From Bacillota bacterium (GTDB taxonomy: Bacteria > Bacillota > Clostridia > Christensenellales > CAG-138): DNA of 15,799 bases. The position numbers and the translations under genes are program-made. Numbering within the stretch: position 1 is the stretch's first letter; each line of letters opens with the position of its first letter. The notes under the pieces were generated by a model. The model did no database searches. It was not told the DNA's origin and saw only the letters and a program-made list of their open reading frames with translations. Location of the stretch: assembly GCA_023416895.1 (NCBI GenBank), contig JAEZGQ010000191.1, positions 1-15,799 on the forward strand. The letters are read 5' to 3'. Below, piece after piece: positions 1 through 7,117 of the stretch.

Positions 1-124
1 CTCATCCGCCCTAAGTATTAATATCTACTAAAATGTGCTTTCCATTATAAGTACAAAAAGTAGTAGTGTTCGCGTTGTGCGATTTGTAGCAGGTGCATTT
101 TGCATACACTTGGGTCAAACTATG

Positions 125-167
125 TTAATAATAAATAGATTTCTTTTTTTATCTATGATATTATTAA
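125..167. repeat. AT-rich inverted repeat upstream of small ORF
   Basis: The left arm TTAATAATA-A-ATAGAT (125-140) pairs with ATCTAT-GA-TATTATTAA (151-167) around a T-rich loop (141-150). That is 15 base pairs with one small internal bulge. It lies about 30 bases before the start of the small ORF at 198. It could be an operator for a DNA-binding product, a transcription attenuator, or chance in AT-rich DNA. Bases 1-124 show nothing else I can identify. Confidence 0.45.
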
Positions 168-197
168 AAACAATGTTGAATGGGGATGTGATATATA

Positions 198-437
198 ATG
201 ACGAGATATGATTTGCCCGATATTTTGTACGATGCAATCAAAGATAATGACGGACAAGTCAGTATTATTGAAATATGCAAGTACATATGGGATAAGTATG
301 AAGAAGATCTTAAAAATTCCGGCGATTTGTTCTTTAGCTGGCAATATGATATTAGGTGGGCCGCAACAGAGCTAAGAAAGTCAAAGAGAATGCGAGCTGC
401 CGAACTAAGTCCTCGCGGCATTTGGGAAATTATATAA
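198..437 (+). CDS. Small winged-helix-like protein (Mrr N-terminal-like), hypothetical
   Basis: A 79-residue acidic/basic protein with no signal peptide or membrane segment. The pattern is a helical first half (DILYDAIKDNDGQVSIIEI), then WQYDIRWAATELRKSKRM (about residues 49-66), and ends with SPRGIWEII. A final helix rich in Leu/Lys/Arg followed by a short 'RGxWEI' wing resembles the winged-helix domain found at the N-terminus of Mrr-type restriction proteins and in small stand-alone proteins. That is a resemblance by eye, not a database hit. The start is ATG 198; the only SD-like sequence is GGGG at 182-185, rather far upstream. The gene sits in AT-rich DNA unlike the rest of the window, which may mean horizontal acquisition. 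No partner gene is visible because the window begins just upstream. Confidence 0.6.
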   Translation: MTRYDLPDILYDAIKDNDGQVSIIEICKYIWDKYEEDLKNSGDLFFSWQYDIRWAATELRKSKRMRAAELSPRGIWEII

Positions 438-622
438 TGATAGAGCATTAGAAAATTAGAATTGCGGAACTTTCGTATTGTGTCTTTTCTGGATTTTACA
501 TATATGGTTTAGTGTTGCGTGAGCTGTGCAACGCGTAGAACGAACCGCATTATTTGATCAGTAACCGTGTTCGCTTTATCCTAGAGCGAGGCTACAGGCG
601 CGCGGAAAATGCCTGTTTTGGG

Positions 623-650
623 TTGCTTTTTGCGTCAAACATGTTACAAT
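623..650 (+). promoter_or_regulatory. Sigma-A type promoter for the ferredoxin gene
   Basis: TTGCTT (623-628), a 16-base spacer, then TACAAT (645-650). This lies 47 bases before the ferredoxin ATG and just upstream of its SD. A second reading, TTGCGT (630-635) with TATGAT (654-659) and an 18-base spacer, overlaps it. The geneless stretch 438-622 shows only short weak hairpins. Confidence 0.5.
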
Positions 651-697
651 ATGTATGATTCATCAAATGAACCAATTTTATCTGGAGGTAACAAACC

Positions 698-868
698 ATG
701 GCATACGTCATCAGCAAGGAATGCATCAGCTGCGGCGCCTGTGAAGCGGACTGCCCCGTGAGCGCCATTTCTCAGGGCGACGAAATTTACGTGATTGACG
801 CTTCTACGTGCATCGACTGTGGTGCTTGCGAAGCGACCTGCCCCGTCGGCGCACCCAAGCCCGAATAA
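698..868 (+). CDS. 2[4Fe-4S] ferredoxin
   Basis: A 56-residue clostridial-type ferredoxin, a soluble low-potential electron carrier. It has two cluster motifs: Cys9-x2-Cys12-x2-Cys15-x3-Cys19-Pro and Cys38-x2-Cys41-x2-Cys44-x3-Cys48-Pro. In the known fold each cluster takes three cysteines from one motif and the last from the other. The two halves are clearly related (CISCGACEADCPV / CIDCGACEATCPV), as expected from the family's ancient internal duplication. Length matches the family (about 55-60). The start ATG 698 follows GGAGG at 684-688 with 9 bases between. It is a single-gene unit with its own promoter and terminator, so its redox partner cannot be read from the neighbourhood. In anaerobes such ferredoxins serve pyruvate:ferredoxin oxidoreductase, hydrogenase or Rnf; that is family knowledge, not shown here. 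Confidence 0.96.
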   Translation: MAYVISKECISCGACEADCPVSAISQGDEIYVIDASTCIDCGACEATCPVGAPKPE

Positions 869-893
869 AGCGGCAACGTCCTAAGCAAACAGG

Positions 894-918
894 CCCCGTT
901 CAAGCGAACGGGGTTTTT
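894..918 (+). terminator. Rho-independent terminator of the ferredoxin gene
   Basis: A perfect 8-bp stem, CCCCGTTC (894-901) with GAACGGGG (906-913), a 4-base loop and a run of five T (914-918). It starts 25 bases after the ferredoxin stop codon. Confidence 0.92.
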
Positions 919-923
919 GTTAT

Positions 924-1262
924 TCAGCAACGCGCCATATTGCGCGCTGCTGAGAGCGTCAGAGAAACCCTTGGGGGGCTTCGGGGGCCAAGCCCCCGGA
1001 AGCTTTCAACCGCCGCCGGCGACATGCGCGGTGGCGGCGGTCCTCCGGTGGGCGACGCCTTCGGACACTTGGCCTTCGGGCCTTCGAAAAGCCTTGCTCG
1101 GCAAGGCTTTCTTTTCAGGAAGCGCCGACCGTGTGGGAGACACAGGCGATTCCTGAAACCTCAAAAAAGTGGCGAAAGACACTTTTTTGTAAGCCTCAGC
1201 GGCGCGCTGCTGAGGCTTACACGCTTTGCCTAAAACGCTTCGCGTTTCCGCGCGGCAAAGCG
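924..1262. repeat. Dense array of about ten hairpins in a geneless gap
   Basis: Nearly every base of this stretch belongs to an inverted repeat. Stems: 924-935/942-953 (12 bp, one A-C mismatch); 979-988/992-1002 (10 bp with one bulge), competing with 974-981/990-997; 1009-1017/1033-1041 (9 bp); an imperfect one at 1044-1065; 1071-1074/1079-1082 with a TTCG loop; 1088-1097/1101-1110 (10 bp, followed by CTTTT); 1113-1126/1145-1158 (13 of 14); 1163-1171/1180-1188 (9 bp); 1189-1200/1209-1220 (12 bp, perfect); 1222-1230/1254-1262 (9 bp) enclosing 1233-1238/1242-1247. Several stems abut with 0-4 bases between. The 12-mer GCGCGCTGCTGA occurs in the first (942) and in a later hairpin (1202). No credible coding frame is present. 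It is probably a dispersed palindromic intergenic element or a structured RNA. I see nothing recognisable in 1263-1376. Confidence 0.7.
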
Positions 1263-1376
1263 CGAAGGGTACGAAGGCCTGTAGCTTTCATCCGTTTCGG
1301 TGTGTCCCTTGACAATCCCCGGAACTTTACCTTATACAGCCTTTATCACAGCTCGGTAAAAAGATATATTTGCAAC

Positions 1377-1405
1377 AAAAAGACCGCGGCATTGCCGCGG
1401 CCTTT
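1377..1405 (-). terminator. Rho-independent terminator of gap
   Basis: CCGCGGC (1384-1390) pairs with GCCGCGG (1394-1400) over an ATT loop; after one mismatch the stem extends through an A/T-rich base. Read on the minus strand it ends in TTTTT (complement of 1377-1381). A second perfect 9-bp hairpin (1422-1430/1434-1442) overlaps the gap stop codon just upstream. Confidence 0.88.
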
Positions 1406-1435
1406 GGGATATTTTGTATTTGCAATAAGCTCAGC

Positions 1436-2449
1436 TTATTGCGCGTCGACCTTCGCCATGTGGGAGATGAGGTCGAGCACCTTGCAGGAATAACCCCATT
1501 CGTTGTCGTACCAGGCGATGAGCTTCACGAAGTTGCTGTTGAGGCTGATGCCGGCGTCCGCATCGAAAATGCAGGTGCGCGCATCGGTGATGAAGTCGGA
1601 CGAAACAACTTTATCCTCGGTGTAGCCGATGATGCCCTTGAACTCTTCGCTCTCGGAAGCAGCCTTCATGGCAGCCTTGATCTCGTCGTAGGAAGCAGCC
1701 TTCTCGAGGCGGCAGGTCAGGTCCACTACGGAAACGTCGGCGGTGGGTACGCGGAACGACATGCCCGTGAGCTTGCCGTTGAGCGAGGGGATAACCTTGC
1801 CCACGGCCTTGGCGGCGCCGGTGGAGCTGGGGATGATGTTGAACGCCGCGCCGCGGCCGCCGCGCCAGTCCTTCTTAGAGGGGCCGTCAACGGTGAGCTG
1901 GGTGGCGGTGGTGGCATGCACGGTGGTCATAAGGCCTTCTACGATGCCAAACTTATCGTTGATAACCTTTGCCAAAGGCGCAAGGCAGTTGGTGGTGCAG
2001 GAGGCGTTGGAAAAGACGTTCATGTCGCTCTTGTAGGTGTTCTGGTTGACGCCCATAACGAACATGGGAGCATCGGAGCTGGGGGCGCTGATGACAACCT
2101 TTTTCGCGCCGCCCTTGAAGTGTGAAGAAGCCTTGGCGATGTCGGTAAACTTGCCGGTGGATTCCACAATGTATTCGGCGCCGCAGGCGCTCCAGGGGAT
2201 CTCTTCGGGATTCATGCAGGAGTAAACGGCGATTTCCCTGCCGTTGACCACAAGCTTGTCGCCCTTGACGTGGACTTCGCCGTCAAAACGGCCGTGCACG
2301 GTATCGTAGGTGAGCATGTAAACCATGTAGTCGAGATCGATGAACGGGTCGTTGATGCCGACCACTTCAAGATTCGGGTTTTTCACGGACGCACGGAACA
2401 CAAGACGGCCAATGCGGCCAAAACCGTTGATGCCTACTTTGGTTGCCAT
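1436..2449 (-). CDS. gap: NAD-dependent glyceraldehyde-3-phosphate dehydrogenase
   Basis: A 337-residue cytoplasmic glycolytic enzyme that oxidises and phosphorylates glyceraldehyde-3-phosphate to 1,3-bisphosphoglycerate, reducing NAD+. The N-terminal Rossmann motif NGFGRIGR is at residues 8-15. Asp34 in GINDPF is the residue that favours NAD over NADP. The active-site signature ASCTTNCLAP carries the catalytic Cys151, with His178 in TTVHATTATQ. The C-terminal WYDNEWGYS signature is at 313-321. Length is normal for the phosphorylating family. The start ATG 2449 was chosen because AGGAGG (2459-2464) lies 9 bases upstream and the protein then begins MATKVGINGFG, as homologues do; the upstream in-frame extension runs through the promoter. 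It is a single-gene unit with its own promoter and terminator, convergent with the ferredoxin. No pgk or tpi is adjacent. Confidence 0.98.
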   Translation of the reverse strand: MATKVGINGFGRIGRLVFRASVKNPNLEVVGINDPFIDLDYMVYMLTYDTVHGRFDGEVHVKGDKLVVNGREIAVYSCMNPEEIPWSACGAEYIVESTGKFTDIAKASSHFKGGAKKVVISAPSSDAPMFVMGVNQNTYKSDMNVFSNASCTTNCLAPLAKVINDKFGIVEGLMTTVHATTATQLTVDGPSKKDWRGGRGAAFNIIPSSTGAAKAVGKVIPSLNGKLTGMSFRVPTADVSVVDLTCRLEKAASYDEIKAAMKAASESEEFKGIIGYTEDKVVSSDFITDARTCIFDADAGISLNSNFVKLIAWYDNEWGYSCKVLDLISHMAKVDAQ

Positions 2450-2516
2450 AACAAGGATCCTCCTATTATAAATTTTATTAATAGCTGGGTGTGTTTTTTT
2501 CCTGTTTCCGTTTATA

Positions 2517-2545
2517 ATATTAGTCGAATTTTTATCAATATGCAA
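2517..2545 (-). promoter_or_regulatory. Sigma-A type promoter of gap
   Basis: On the minus strand: TTGCAT (2540-2545), a 17-base spacer, TAATAT (2517-2522). The predicted start lies about 60 bases before the ATG, leaving an AT-rich leader with a run of seven A before the SD. Confidence 0.65.
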
Positions 2546-2660
2546 CACTTTTTTTGGAAAATTGCATAATGTGAAGTCAACCCACCAAAGCATAAGTTCC
2601 CCTTATGCGAGTTTCGGAAAAACAGGAAAAACGGGCACTAAAAAACGAAGTTCTTAAATT

Positions 2661-2687
2661 GAAAAGAGAGCCGCGAGGGCTCTCTTT
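2661..2687 (-). terminator. Rho-independent terminator of the HD-GYP gene
   Basis: A perfect 10-bp stem, AAAGAGAGCC (2663-2672) with GGCTCTCTTT (2678-2687), and a 5-base loop. On the minus strand it ends in TTTTC and starts 15 bases after the HD-GYP stop codon. It separates this gene from gap downstream. Confidence 0.88.
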
Positions 2688-2702
2688 GTTTGTTGAGGCA
2701 TA

Positions 2703-3776
2703 TTACAGGTTTACAATCTCGGTAATGGTTGTGTTGAAGGTGCTGTGATCCTCCGCAAGGTCAATGTAGGTGGAAGTGAGCCTTCCGTCGTGGATCACGC
2801 GAATGATGGGGCGCAAGCGCGAATGCTCGTAGTTGCCCACCACAATGCCGAGGATGCCTGAGCTCAGCCGCACGCAGGTGCCCACCGGATAGGGGGCGAT
2901 GCGTTTGGTAAAAGCATCCACAATATCAGGGTCGAACATGGTGCCATAACCGCTCATGATGTATTCCATCGCATCGGAAGGAAGCATGGCGCGCCGGTAA
3001 GGCCTGTCGGAAACGAGCGCGTCGTATACATCCACCACGCAGATGATACGCCCGAACAGGGGGATCTTGTCGCCCTTGAGGCCGTTTGGGTAACCGTAAC
3101 CGTCGAAGCGCTCGTGATGGGTAAGCACTGCGATCTTGGATGCATCCGCGATTTTGTTGTTGTTGAGGAGGTAGTTGTAACCAAGCTGGCTGTGCCGCTT
3201 CACATCCTCAAGTTCGTCGCGCGTTAGGCGGCTTACTTTGTTGATGATGTTTTTGTCGATGAACACCTTGCCTACGTCATGGATCAATGCGCCCGTCACA
3301 AGCTCGTTGAGGCTCTTGCGATCAAGGCCCAAAACGCCGCCGAGAACGCTTGCCAGCACCGCCACATTCAGGCTGTGGCTGTAGGTATAATCATCATACG
3401 AGCGAATGTCTACCACGTTTACGATGGCCTGCCGGTTATAGATAACCTCTTCGACGATGTTGGTCACAACGTCTTTGAGGGTGTCGATGTTGCGTACGCC
3501 GCGCTTGCCCGTGGGGACCTCCACGTTTGAGAACATGGTTCTGACCTCGCGCTTCGCCTTGGTTTTCAGCTCATCGCTGATCACGTTAGCAATGCGGAGG
3601 TCTTCGGAGATCTCATCGTCGATGTAGACGCCCTGAAAGCCATAAGCGGTGACGTTGTTGATCAACGCTTCGGTAAGGCGCACGTTTTTGCCGATGAGCA
3701 CTCTGCTCTTGTTCAGCACCAAGTCAGATGCCAGCATCTGACCCGGGCGCAAGCAGTTGGAGGGAACAAACCTCAT
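2703..3776 (-). CDS. HD-GYP domain protein, probable cyclic di-GMP phosphodiesterase
   Basis: A 357-residue soluble protein. The N-terminal ~60 residues (MRFVPSNCLRPGQML...) match the region that often precedes HD-GYP domains in Clostridia. The HD-GYP domain follows: His134 in YSHSLNVA, the metal-binding His166-Asp167 in ALIHDVGK, then HHERFDGYGYP at 220-230 carrying the signature GYP, and DVYDAL plus RPYRR at about 249-262. All catalytic hallmarks are present, so activity is expected: hydrolysis of cyclic di-GMP, often controlling motility against sessile growth. About 70 C-terminal residues beyond the core look like a small beta-rich extension. No receiver, PAS or membrane segment is visible. 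I chose ATG 3776 because the protein then starts as homologues do and AAAGG precedes it. The longer in-frame reading begins upstream of the promoter. An intermediate ATG (residue 25 of that longer reading) remains possible. It is transcribed alone, next to the che operon. Confidence 0.93.
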   Translation of the reverse strand: MRFVPSNCLRPGQMLASDLVLNKSRVLIGKNVRLTEALINNVTAYGFQGVYIDDEISEDLRIANVISDELKTKAKREVRTMFSNVEVPTGKRGVRNIDTLKDVVTNIVEEVIYNRQAIVNVVDIRSYDDYTYSHSLNVAVLASVLGGVLGLDRKSLNELVTGALIHDVGKVFIDKNIINKVSRLTRDELEDVKRHSQLGYNYLLNNNKIADASKIAVLTHHERFDGYGYPNGLKGDKIPLFGRIICVVDVYDALVSDRPYRRAMLPSDAMEYIMSGYGTMFDPDIVDAFTKRIAPYPVGTCVRLSSGILGIVVGNYEHSRLRPIIRVIHDGRLTSTYIDLAEDHSTFNTTITEIVNL

Positions 3777-3845
3777 GGACGGCGGCCTTTCAGAATATGC
3801 GCGGGGGCAGGGACTGCCGTTCCGCATTTTGTGGTATCTTTCACC

Positions 3846-3874
3846 ATTATACAACAGTTGTCGACAACTGAAAA
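3846..3874 (-). promoter_or_regulatory. Promoter of the HD-GYP gene
   Basis: On the minus strand: TTTTCA (3869-3874), exactly 17 bases, TATAAT (3846-3851), a consensus -10 box. It lies about 70 bases before the chosen start and inside the longest in-frame extension of the gene, which argues against that extension. Confidence 0.7.
3855..3870. promoter_or_regulatory. Perfect 16-bp palindrome between -35 and -10: candidate operator
   Basis: CAGTTGTCGACAACTG is identical to its reverse complement. It fills most of the 17-base spacer of the HD-GYP promoter and touches the -35 box. A dimeric repressor bound here would block RNA polymerase. I do not recognise the sequence as the site of a known regulator. 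Confidence 0.6.
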
Positions 3875-3910
3875 CCACTTCAGGGAGCTTTGTCGCCATC
3901 GTGCGGTTTT

Positions 3911-3947
3911 AAAAGCAGGTGGCTCAAGCCGCAGCTTGAGCCACCTG
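3911..3947 (-). terminator. Rho-independent terminator of the che operon
   Basis: A perfect 14-bp stem, 3916-3929 with 3934-3947 (CAGGTGGCTCAAGC and its complement), and a 4-base loop. On the minus strand it is followed by C then TTTT (complement of 3911-3914). It begins 43 bases after the cheA stop. Confidence 0.9.
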
Positions 3948-3990
3948 GAACTACGGTTTGACGCTGAAAAGCCTGCACGCGGCGGTGAAC

Positions 3991-6150
3991 TTATGCGCCG
4001 GTGAAAAGGCTGTTGATGTCAATGATCAGGCTTATGCCGCCGTCGCCGAGTATGGTGCAGCCTGCAATGCCCTTCGTCCAGCGGCGGTAGCGGGAAATGT
4101 AGGGCGGCAGCGGCTTGATGACCGTTTGCTGTTCGCCGATGAGCTCGTCCACAAACAGGCAGTAACCCTGCTGATCGGCCTCGATGAGCACGAGGATGCC
4201 GTCTTCCAGCTCGGTTCTGGCGTTTTCAATGTGGTAAAGCTCGTAAAGGCGCACCACCGGATAGCACTTGCCGCGCACGAGGATCATCTCGTTGCCGTCG
4301 GGGTCGCGGAACACATCGCCGTTTTTCGGCTTGAAGGACTTTTGAATGCTCAGAAGCGGAACGATGAACACGGTGCCGCCCGCGCTCACCTGCATGCCGT
4401 CGATGATGGCGAGGGTGAGGGGAATGCGCATCTGCACCGACATACCCTTATCGGGCGTGCTGTCGACGGAAAGGGAGCCGCCCATTTTTTCGATGCTGCG
4501 GATGGCGACGTCCATGCCTACGCCGCGTCCGGAAAACTCCGTTACGGCTTCGTTGGTGGAGAAACCCGCTGCAAAGATGAGCGAATAGGCTTCCTTTTCG
4601 GTAATTTCCGCCTCGGGCTTTTTGATAAGCCCGCGCTCGACGCCCTTTTTCACGAGCTTGTCGCGGTCAAGGCCTACACCGTCGTCGCTGATGGAAATTA
4701 CAACGTCGCCGCCGGTGTTGCGCGCTTCCACCACGATCTTTCCGGTGGCTGGCTTGCCCTTGCGCTGGCGTTCCTCGGGCGTTTCAATACCGTGATCCAT
4801 GGAATTGCGGATCAAGTGCATGAGCGGATCGCCCAAATTGTCGATGACGCTCTTATCCATTTCCGTATCTTCGCCGATGATAACAAGCTCCGCCTGCTTG
4901 CCGGTTTTGCGGCACATGTCGCGCACAATGCGCTCAAGGCGGTGGAACGTAGCAGAAATGGGGATCATACGGATGGACATCACGGTGTCCTGCAGTTCGT
5001 CGGTGAGCTTTCTGAGCTGACGCGATGCTTTTTCAAACGAATCAAGGTGCAGCTTCAATACCTCGGGGTTTTTTGTTACCGTGGTTTCCGTAATCACGAT
5101 TTCGCCCACAAGGTTCATCAACTTATCGAGCTTATCGAGCTTTACGCTCATGTAATTTTGCTTTTGCTGGGCACTTTGTGCGTCTGCTGCATTCTTTGCG
5201 GCAGCTTCGGCCTCCTGCGCCACATGTTTGGGAGCCACTTCCTGCACGTGTACGCTTGGCGTGCCAAGCGCCTCCGCCTCAGGGGTGGGTTCCGTCTCTT
5301 CTTCTTGTTTCACTTCGACATGCTGCACGGCGGCCTTTGGCTGCTGCACGGCAGAGGGGGTAAGTGCTGAAAATTCGAGCGACTTGATGAAAAAGTTGGC
5401 GAGGATTTTCGACTTAAGCACTTCGGCGGCTACGGTGGTTTCCACAAAAAGCTCGAAGCCGCTTTCGACGATCCAGTCCTCGCTTTGTTCTTTCAAAACA
5501 TCTTCGGGAACGGTGCGAATGCTTGTGCAGATATCTTCAATGGACTTGATTACGCCAAAGGCGCGCACATTTTCCATTTTGCAGCCTGGTTCAAAGAAGA
5601 TTTTGGCACGATAAGCACCGGCGGCCTGCTCTGCTTCAGCTTCGGGCTGCTCTGCCACGGGTGCCGCTACGGCGGGCACTTCCTCTGTGGCCGCGGGCTT
5701 TTTCGCTTTTTGCTTCTTCTGTGGCGCGGCACCCTTTTCAGGCACATCGCCGTTTAAAAGCTTTTTGTGATAGGCGGAGATCTTTTCGATCAAGTCGTTG
5801 GCCTCACCGGAAGGAGCAATGCCGTCCTGGAGCTGTTCAATTTCGCCCTTTAAAAAGTCCTGCGCGGCAAAAACGAGGTCGAACACCGTACGGTGTTCGT
5901 ATTCACGCTCGGGATTTTCGCGAATGAGGGCAAAAAGATCCTCCACAGCGTGAGAAAGGCGCATCAGCGCGTCAAAGTTCATCATGCCGGAGGAACCTTT
6001 GATGGTATGAAGAATACGGAATACCGCGCCTACCTGCTCGGCATTAAAACGGTCGCTTTTTTCCGCTGCGAGAAGAATGCTTTCGAGTTGCTCGAGCAGC
6101 TGAAGGTTTTCAAAGACATAAACATCAAGGAGCGAATCATTCTGCGACAT
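3991..6150 (-). CDS. cheA: Chemotaxis histidine kinase CheA
   Basis: A 719-residue cytoplasmic kinase that autophosphorylates in response to chemoreceptors and passes the phosphate to CheY. P1 HPt domain at about 1-125, with phospho-acceptor His48 in ILHTIKGSSG. An Ala/Pro/Glu/Lys-rich linker follows. A P2-like response-regulator docking domain lies at about 180-262. A second Ala/Glu/Gln-rich linker leads to the P3 dimerisation helices at about 334-400 (SVKLDKLDKLMNLVGE). The P4 ATPase is at about 405-585, with N box HLIRNSMDHGIE (445-456), G1 DDGVGLD (489-495) and G2 GRGVGMDV (541-548). The P5 CheW-like domain runs from about 587 to the end. All domains are present and the length is typical. 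GGGAGG lies 7 bases before ATG 6150. It is the last gene of cheC-cheD-cheY-cheA, 41 bases after cheY. No cheB or cheR is nearby. Confidence 0.98.
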   Translation of the reverse strand: MSQNDSLLDVYVFENLQLLEQLESILLAAEKSDRFNAEQVGAVFRILHTIKGSSGMMNFDALMRLSHAVEDLFALIRENPEREYEHRTVFDLVFAAQDFLKGEIEQLQDGIAPSGEANDLIEKISAYHKKLLNGDVPEKGAAPQKKQKAKKPAATEEVPAVAAPVAEQPEAEAEQAAGAYRAKIFFEPGCKMENVRAFGVIKSIEDICTSIRTVPEDVLKEQSEDWIVESGFELFVETTVAAEVLKSKILANFFIKSLEFSALTPSAVQQPKAAVQHVEVKQEEETEPTPEAEALGTPSVHVQEVAPKHVAQEAEAAAKNAADAQSAQQKQNYMSVKLDKLDKLMNLVGEIVITETTVTKNPEVLKLHLDSFEKASRQLRKLTDELQDTVMSIRMIPISATFHRLERIVRDMCRKTGKQAELVIIGEDTEMDKSVIDNLGDPLMHLIRNSMDHGIETPEERQRKGKPATGKIVVEARNTGGDVVISISDDGVGLDRDKLVKKGVERGLIKKPEAEITEKEAYSLIFAAGFSTNEAVTEFSGRGVGMDVAIRSIEKMGGSLSVDSTPDKGMSVQMRIPLTLAIIDGMQVSAGGTVFIVPLLSIQKSFKPKNGDVFRDPDGNEMILVRGKCYPVVRLYELYHIENARTELEDGILVLIEADQQGYCLFVDELIGEQQTVIKPLPPYISRYRRWTKGIAGCTILGDGGISLIIDINSLFTGA

Positions 6151-6191
6151 ATCAGCACCTCCCTAAAAATGGGGAACGGAAAAAAACGCCG

Positions 6192-6551
6192 TCAAACGTT
6201 GATGTTGTTGAGCGCGCTTATGATGACATCCTCCTTGAACGGCTTTACAATAAACCCTTTCGCACCGGAAATGATGGCTTCGCGCACCATGCTTTCTTGG
6301 CCCATGGCGGAAACCATGATCACGTTTGCCTTGGGGTTGATGGAAAGAATCTTTTTCAGAGCCGCCAAACCGTCCATTTCGGGCATTGTGATATCCATGG
6401 TGACGATGTCCGGAGAAAGTTCGGAGTATTTCTGGAACGCCACGGCACCGTTTTCGGCTTCGCCGCAAACTTCGTAGCCGTGCTTGGTGATGGTATTTTT
6501 GATGGAAACCCTCATGAAGGCCGCATCATCCACCACGAGAACCCTTTTCAT
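6192..6551 (-). CDS. cheY: Chemotaxis response regulator CheY
   Basis: A 119-residue single receiver domain with no output domain. It has the acidic pair Asp8-Asp9, the phosphorylated Asp53 in TMDITMPEMDG, Ser81 in MVSAMG (switch Thr/Ser position) and Lys103 in VKPF. The wording of the sequence (LVVDDAAFMR at the start, MDITMPEMDGL) matches the CheY of Firmicutes. Phosphorylated by CheA, it binds the flagellar switch (FliM/FliY) to bias rotation. GGGAGG lies 8 bases before ATG 6551. It follows cheD by about 80 bases, the largest gap in the operon; I see no convincing promoter there. Confidence 0.97.
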   Translation of the reverse strand: MKRVLVVDDAAFMRVSIKNTITKHGYEVCGEAENGAVAFQKYSELSPDIVTMDITMPEMDGLAALKKILSINPKANVIMVSAMGQESMVREAIISGAKGFIVKPFKEDVIISALNNINV

Positions 6552-6630
6552 AGATTGAACCTCCCTGCATCTATGCCTTACTTCAATATAAAATCGTAAC
6601 TTTTGCCGAGAAACTTAAGAAATGCCGCCT

Positions 6631-7116
6631 TTAAATATTTTTTTCCGTGCGAGGCCAAGCCGTGCGCACCGTGAGTGCTCCGGTATCACAATCGAGCACG
6701 ATGGTGCGGCCGTTCGAACCGCCCACGTCCTCGGCGATGATGGCGATAGAACAACGTTCGAGCGCTTTGCGGCTGTTCTCAACGTTACGTCTGCCCACCT
6801 GCATTACATCGGAATGCTCAGTCGCGCCGAACATATGCGCGCCGCCCGCGAGTTTTGCGACAAGCAAGCGGGGGTTTGCACCAAAAAGCGTCATGCGCCG
6901 AATGAGTTCGTCCACGGCCGTATCAGCATATTTTGCAATATTTACGCCGCTGCCGCTTCCGGGCGCATTGGGTAGAAGAACGTGGGCCAGACCGCCGATT
7001 TTGTGAATTCTGTCGTAGAGAACAATTCCCACGCAGGAGCCTAAACCGAGCGTCGTTATGGTTTCGGGAGATCTGGCGACCGCCATCTCCGCGATTCCCA
7101 CTATGGTATTGGACAT
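6631..7116 (-). CDS. cheD: Chemoreceptor glutamine deamidase CheD
   Basis: A 161-residue protein of the CheD family. It deamidates glutamines on chemoreceptors and binds CheC, stimulating its CheY-P phosphatase activity. The catalytic triad expected from Thermotoga CheD is visible with the same spacing: Thr22, Cys28 in LGLGSCVGI and His45 in GGLAHVLLP. The conserved YADTAVDELI and KLAGGAHMF segments follow. ATG 7116 sits one base after the cheC stop (TGATATG), so translation is probably coupled. A TTG at 7125 overlapping the end of cheC is a less likely start because the GGGGA upstream is too close to it. Adjacency to cheC fits their functional pairing. Confidence 0.95.
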   Translation of the reverse strand: MSNTIVGIAEMAVARSPETITTLGLGSCVGIVLYDRIHKIGGLAHVLLPNAPGSGSGVNIAKYADTAVDELIRRMTLFGANPRLLVAKLAGGAHMFGATEHSDVMQVGRRNVENSRKALERCSIAIIAEDVGGSNGRTIVLDCDTGALTVRTAWPRTEKNI

Positions 7117-7117
7117 A

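Noticed and set aside
594..619. Weak hairpin ACAGGC/GCCTGT followed by TTT, upstream of the ferredoxin promoter
   Set aside because: Only 6 bp with an 11-base loop and a short T run; there is no clear upstream gene ending there.
808..1233. 141-codon plus-strand frame overlapping the ferredoxin end and the hairpin array
   Set aside because: It passes through the ferredoxin stop, its terminator and several hairpins, lacks an SD and shows no protein-like pattern.
924..1262. Possible CRISPR array
   Set aside because: The repeats are inverted hairpins of different sequence and size, not regularly spaced direct repeats with unique spacers.
1370..2125. 251-codon plus-strand frame opposite gap
   Set aside because: Gly/Val/Ala-rich antisense shadow of a highly conserved enzyme, running through the gap terminator hairpin.
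3958..5370. 470-codon open frame on the plus strand opposite cheA
   Set aside because: It is antisense to a fully supported CheA with all domains, has His/Ala/Leu-skewed composition typical of a reverse-frame shadow in GC-rich DNA, and has no SD.
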